Source of the DNA: Onchocerca lupi
Taxonomy: Eukaryota > Nematoda > Chromadorea > Rhabditida > Onchocercidae
Direction of reading: 5' to 3'
Length of the DNA: 64,000 nucleotides
Assembly (NCBI GenBank): GCA_028564675.1
Contig: JAOVVO010000219.1
Span: forward strand, 48,185-112,184
In this document: positions 61,226 through 64,000 of the stretch, one piece after another
Layout of the letters: every line of letters begins with the position of its first letter
Numbering within the stretch: position 1 is the stretch's first letter
The notes under the pieces: generated by a model
What the model saw: only the letters and a program-made list of their open reading frames with translations
Told to the model about the DNA's origin: nothing
The model's database searches: none
Made by a program: the position numbers and the translations under genes

Positions 61226-63953
61226 ATTTATGAAAAAGCTGAAATTTTTGAGATCTAATTTTGAAGCTTATTTCGTAAATTTATCATAAATGATTAGATA
61301 TCTTTTTATAATACATATAAAATTGTAAATATATGTTTACATATATTATATGAAGAAAAGATTAAAAATTTAATGACACAGAAGTAAAGGTCTAAAAAAA
61401 TTAGAATCAAGACAAACACAGTTACCACAATTTTAATTAACAGCAATTCAGGAATCACCTAGAATTAATAGCTGAATCCATCAGTCAGCAACAATTAATA
61501 ATGATATCCTTTTTTCAGCAGTTGCACGAATATTACGAAAGATTTTGAGAATATTTTATGACAATACTTTTGAATTAATCATTAGATAGATTTTAAATTA
61601 TTCATTAAATAGCACATAGAAAGCAAAAGATGCACTGTGCAGATGCATTAATGATTTTCATGAAAAAATTTATAAAATTTTTTACATTCACGAATGAAAG
61701 AATTTTTTATTCAAACTAGAAATAAAAGAAATGAATTTTATTTTAAGAATTTTATTCATATAATAATGTATGAAAATGTGCCGTTTCTCATGAGACATTT
61801 TTTTTTTTTATTTTTTTCAATGATTTCACATTAATGAAAAATGAAAAAGAATGATATCATTGAATTATAATAGTCCCTTTTTTTTTTTTTTTTTTTTTAC
61901 CAAATTTTTACATCTATTATTAGGTATAATCACATTTTTTTTTTTTTTTTTTTGTTTTATTTGTATGCATATGTGTGAGAATTTCTGAAAGAAATATATT
62001 TTAAAATTTTAATTTTTTTTTAGATCATAAAAAAAGTTAGAAATGAAATAATCAATTATGTTGCAAAGTGAACTGAAAAGATGCAGTTATATTGTTATTA
62101 TTTATATTAAAATGCATTAAACAAAATAGCTTGAAATCATAAATGATTTCATGGTGAAATGATTGCTTACCTAAATCTTTAAATTGGTTCGTACTCGGAA
62201 TAGATAGCGGAAAAAAATTTGAAATTCAATGCATGAAGTATAGCTTGATATAATTGCTTATTTAAATATGGCTGCATAATTTTCTGTAACACATCCTGCA
62301 AATTTTTTCTCAACAATTAATTTCGAATTTTGAAAATTTTTATGTTTATTAAAGAAAGCAAGTATAATGAAAAATAATGGAATATAACGACAATAAATAA
62401 ATATTTTTTCAAATACTAAGAAAAACTGTGATGGAATTTGTGTTAAAATGATACAGTGATGATAGAAATAGCTGAAATAAACAAGAAAGAGCGAAATGCA
62501 TTATCATCAACAAAATTTTTGAATTGTCCAGCAAGAAGATGGGAATTAAATTTAAAACTAAAAAATAATGAATTGAATGGATAGTACTAAAAATTTCAAA
62601 GATAGATCTAATCAAATTGAATACAAAAAGAATTCTGCAAAATTTTGTGCGACTTTTTTCTCAGAAAATCTTTTCGTGTAGCGAATTGAGAAATTTCAAC
62701 ATATCACGAAGCATTTCAAGAAGCGTGGACTGGATCTGAAAGGAACATCATTCAATGAAAAGCAATGTGAAAGATACGAAGTAGAAAACGAATGTTCAAT
62801 TTGAAAAACTATGCTAATTCAAGATCCCTAATTAATCAATGAAAGGTATAAAGTGGTAAAAATTCTTTGCAAAACGTTCCGTCCTATCAACAAAGGAAGG
62901 AAACAAAGAAAAAATAATGAAAAGAATCCGGGGAAAAAAAAAAAAGAAAAATGAATTAGCGCAATTGATGGCTAATATGAGTTCAAATATCAGATCACTT
63001 TTTATCATTTAATAATCAACAAAAGACGCTTGCAACACCAACTTCATCTTCTAGTTGAAATATATATAAATCCTTCATCGTTATTTTGCTGTTCTCATAA
63101 AAAGCAAAAAATACTCGATAAAATTCCAAATTTTCTTTCGGACCTATGGTAGGTACGCAATTTCCTTTTCCCTCCTTTTTGTAAATAGAAAAAAATCAAG
63201 AATGTTGGCAAAAAAAAAAAAAAAAGAAAAATTAAGAATATAAAAATAATATTTTATGCCATATCAACCATCATATGGATGAATGGATGCAGAATTTTTT
63301 TTCGGAGCAATGAGAACTAATTTTTTTTTTAATTGAAAATGTACTTACCATTGTCATTTAAACTGCAAGATAAAATTCAAATTTATCACTTTTCTAGCTA
63401 GTGTTAACCAAATAATAGTTTGGTAATGACCGAAAATATGGGGAGAATTTTGAAATGATTTCGATATAGTAGGATATAGACACAATCTAACAAATATTCA
63501 AAAACTCAAAATATTCAAAAAATCTACCAAAAATATATGATATCTCTCGTTGCCATTAATTATGCTATTTTATCTGATTTTTTATTAAAAAAATACAAAA
63601 TTTTCTGATTGTCGTTTTTAATAAGAACTGATGAAATCCAATCAACTTTATCGAAATTTGATTACTTTTTATACAAAAGAAATAATATTTTTACATAATT
63701 TTTTTTTACTGCAATAATTTTCTGACCATAATTCAATGTTAAATGTTAAGATAAGACACACAGGTACATCATTTTTATATAATTCAATCGGTGCAAAAAT
63801 TTTTCCTTTTTTTTTAAAAAAATTTTATGTTAAGTTTAGCATCCATCTGATAATATTTGATAATTAAATAGTTCAAGATGAAAACTATTATGACGATAAT
63901 TTTGATGACAGTATTTAGTAATTTGGACATAGTTGCAAAGAAATACATTTCTC

Positions 63954-63955
<2 letters not shown>
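61226..63955. other. 5' flank of copy B and terminal non-coding region
   Basis: 61.3-62.1 kb is the diverged match to the 5' flank of copy A. Beyond that lies AT-rich sequence with T runs (61878-61898, 61936-61952) and A runs. A minus-strand TTTGCAG-like acceptor, 13 bases with ATGACAATG, and a GTAAGT donor near 63350-63375 could be a tiny 5' exon, but nothing continues it. No gene supported. Confidence 0.45.

Positions 63956-64000
<45 letters not shown>
63956..64000. repeat. 45-base A homopolymer at window end
   Basis: The last 45 bases are all A and continue past the window edge. A run this long is unreliable in length and may mark a contig break or sequencing artefact. Confidence 0.85.

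Noticed and set aside
1..64000. tRNA, rRNA, spliced-leader RNA genes and CRISPR arrays
   Set aside because: None seen on either strand when scanning by eye for tRNA B-box-like blocks, rRNA-like GC-rich conserved stretches or regularly spaced repeats. A covariance-model scan would be decisive.

Overview
The window is AT-rich eukaryotic DNA (roughly three quarters A+T by eye) and almost certainly nematode. Two intact genes are nematode chemosensory receptors of the SRA/SRAB type. Coding regions are split into many short exons with the T-rich TTTNAG acceptors seen in nematodes, and several start codons lie 3 to 28 bases after such an acceptor, as expected for spliced-leader trans-splicing. The high intron density and AT richness suggest a clade III (filaria-like) worm more than Strongyloides, but the species cannot be fixed. 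Most open frames here are chance frames or exon fragments. Gene models below were built by joining exons on splice signals and reading phase.

1-18.8 kb: three minus-strand genes. An 11-exon gene (3000 to 76) encodes a secreted protein with a degenerate von Willebrand A-like domain. A 7-exon gene (8045 to 4745) encodes a small single-pass membrane protein. A gene of about 15 exons (18773 to 11073) encodes a secreted Q-rich low-complexity protein with two glutamine tracts. 18.8-32.5 kb is a gene-poor stretch of homopolymers, microsatellites and decayed tandem repeats. At 32.5-34.9 kb a plus-strand 4-exon gene encodes a four-pass protein resembling the LAPTM4 lysosomal family.

38-62 kb is a duplicated chemoreceptor locus. 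Copy A (43921 to 39414) and copy B (61225 to 56596), both minus strand, are 6-exon paralogues with identical exon phases. Copy C (about 50.9-53.7 kb) is an inverted, 5'-truncated, frameshifted remnant. Homology between A and B extends outside the genes, from about 38 to 45 kb in A and 55.4 to 62.1 kb in B. Identity is patchy: exons 3-4 and their intron are nearly identical while exons 1-2 are clearly diverged, which suggests gene conversion.

Between A and C lies a dead Helitron-type transposon (about 45.3-50.8 kb). Its Rep/helicase reading frame on the minus strand is broken, and catalytic motifs are changed. It is flanked by several copies of one terminal-type repeat: direct on the left, inverted on the right. 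Fragments of other decayed coding sequence lie at 54.8-55.3 kb. The window ends in a 45-base A run.
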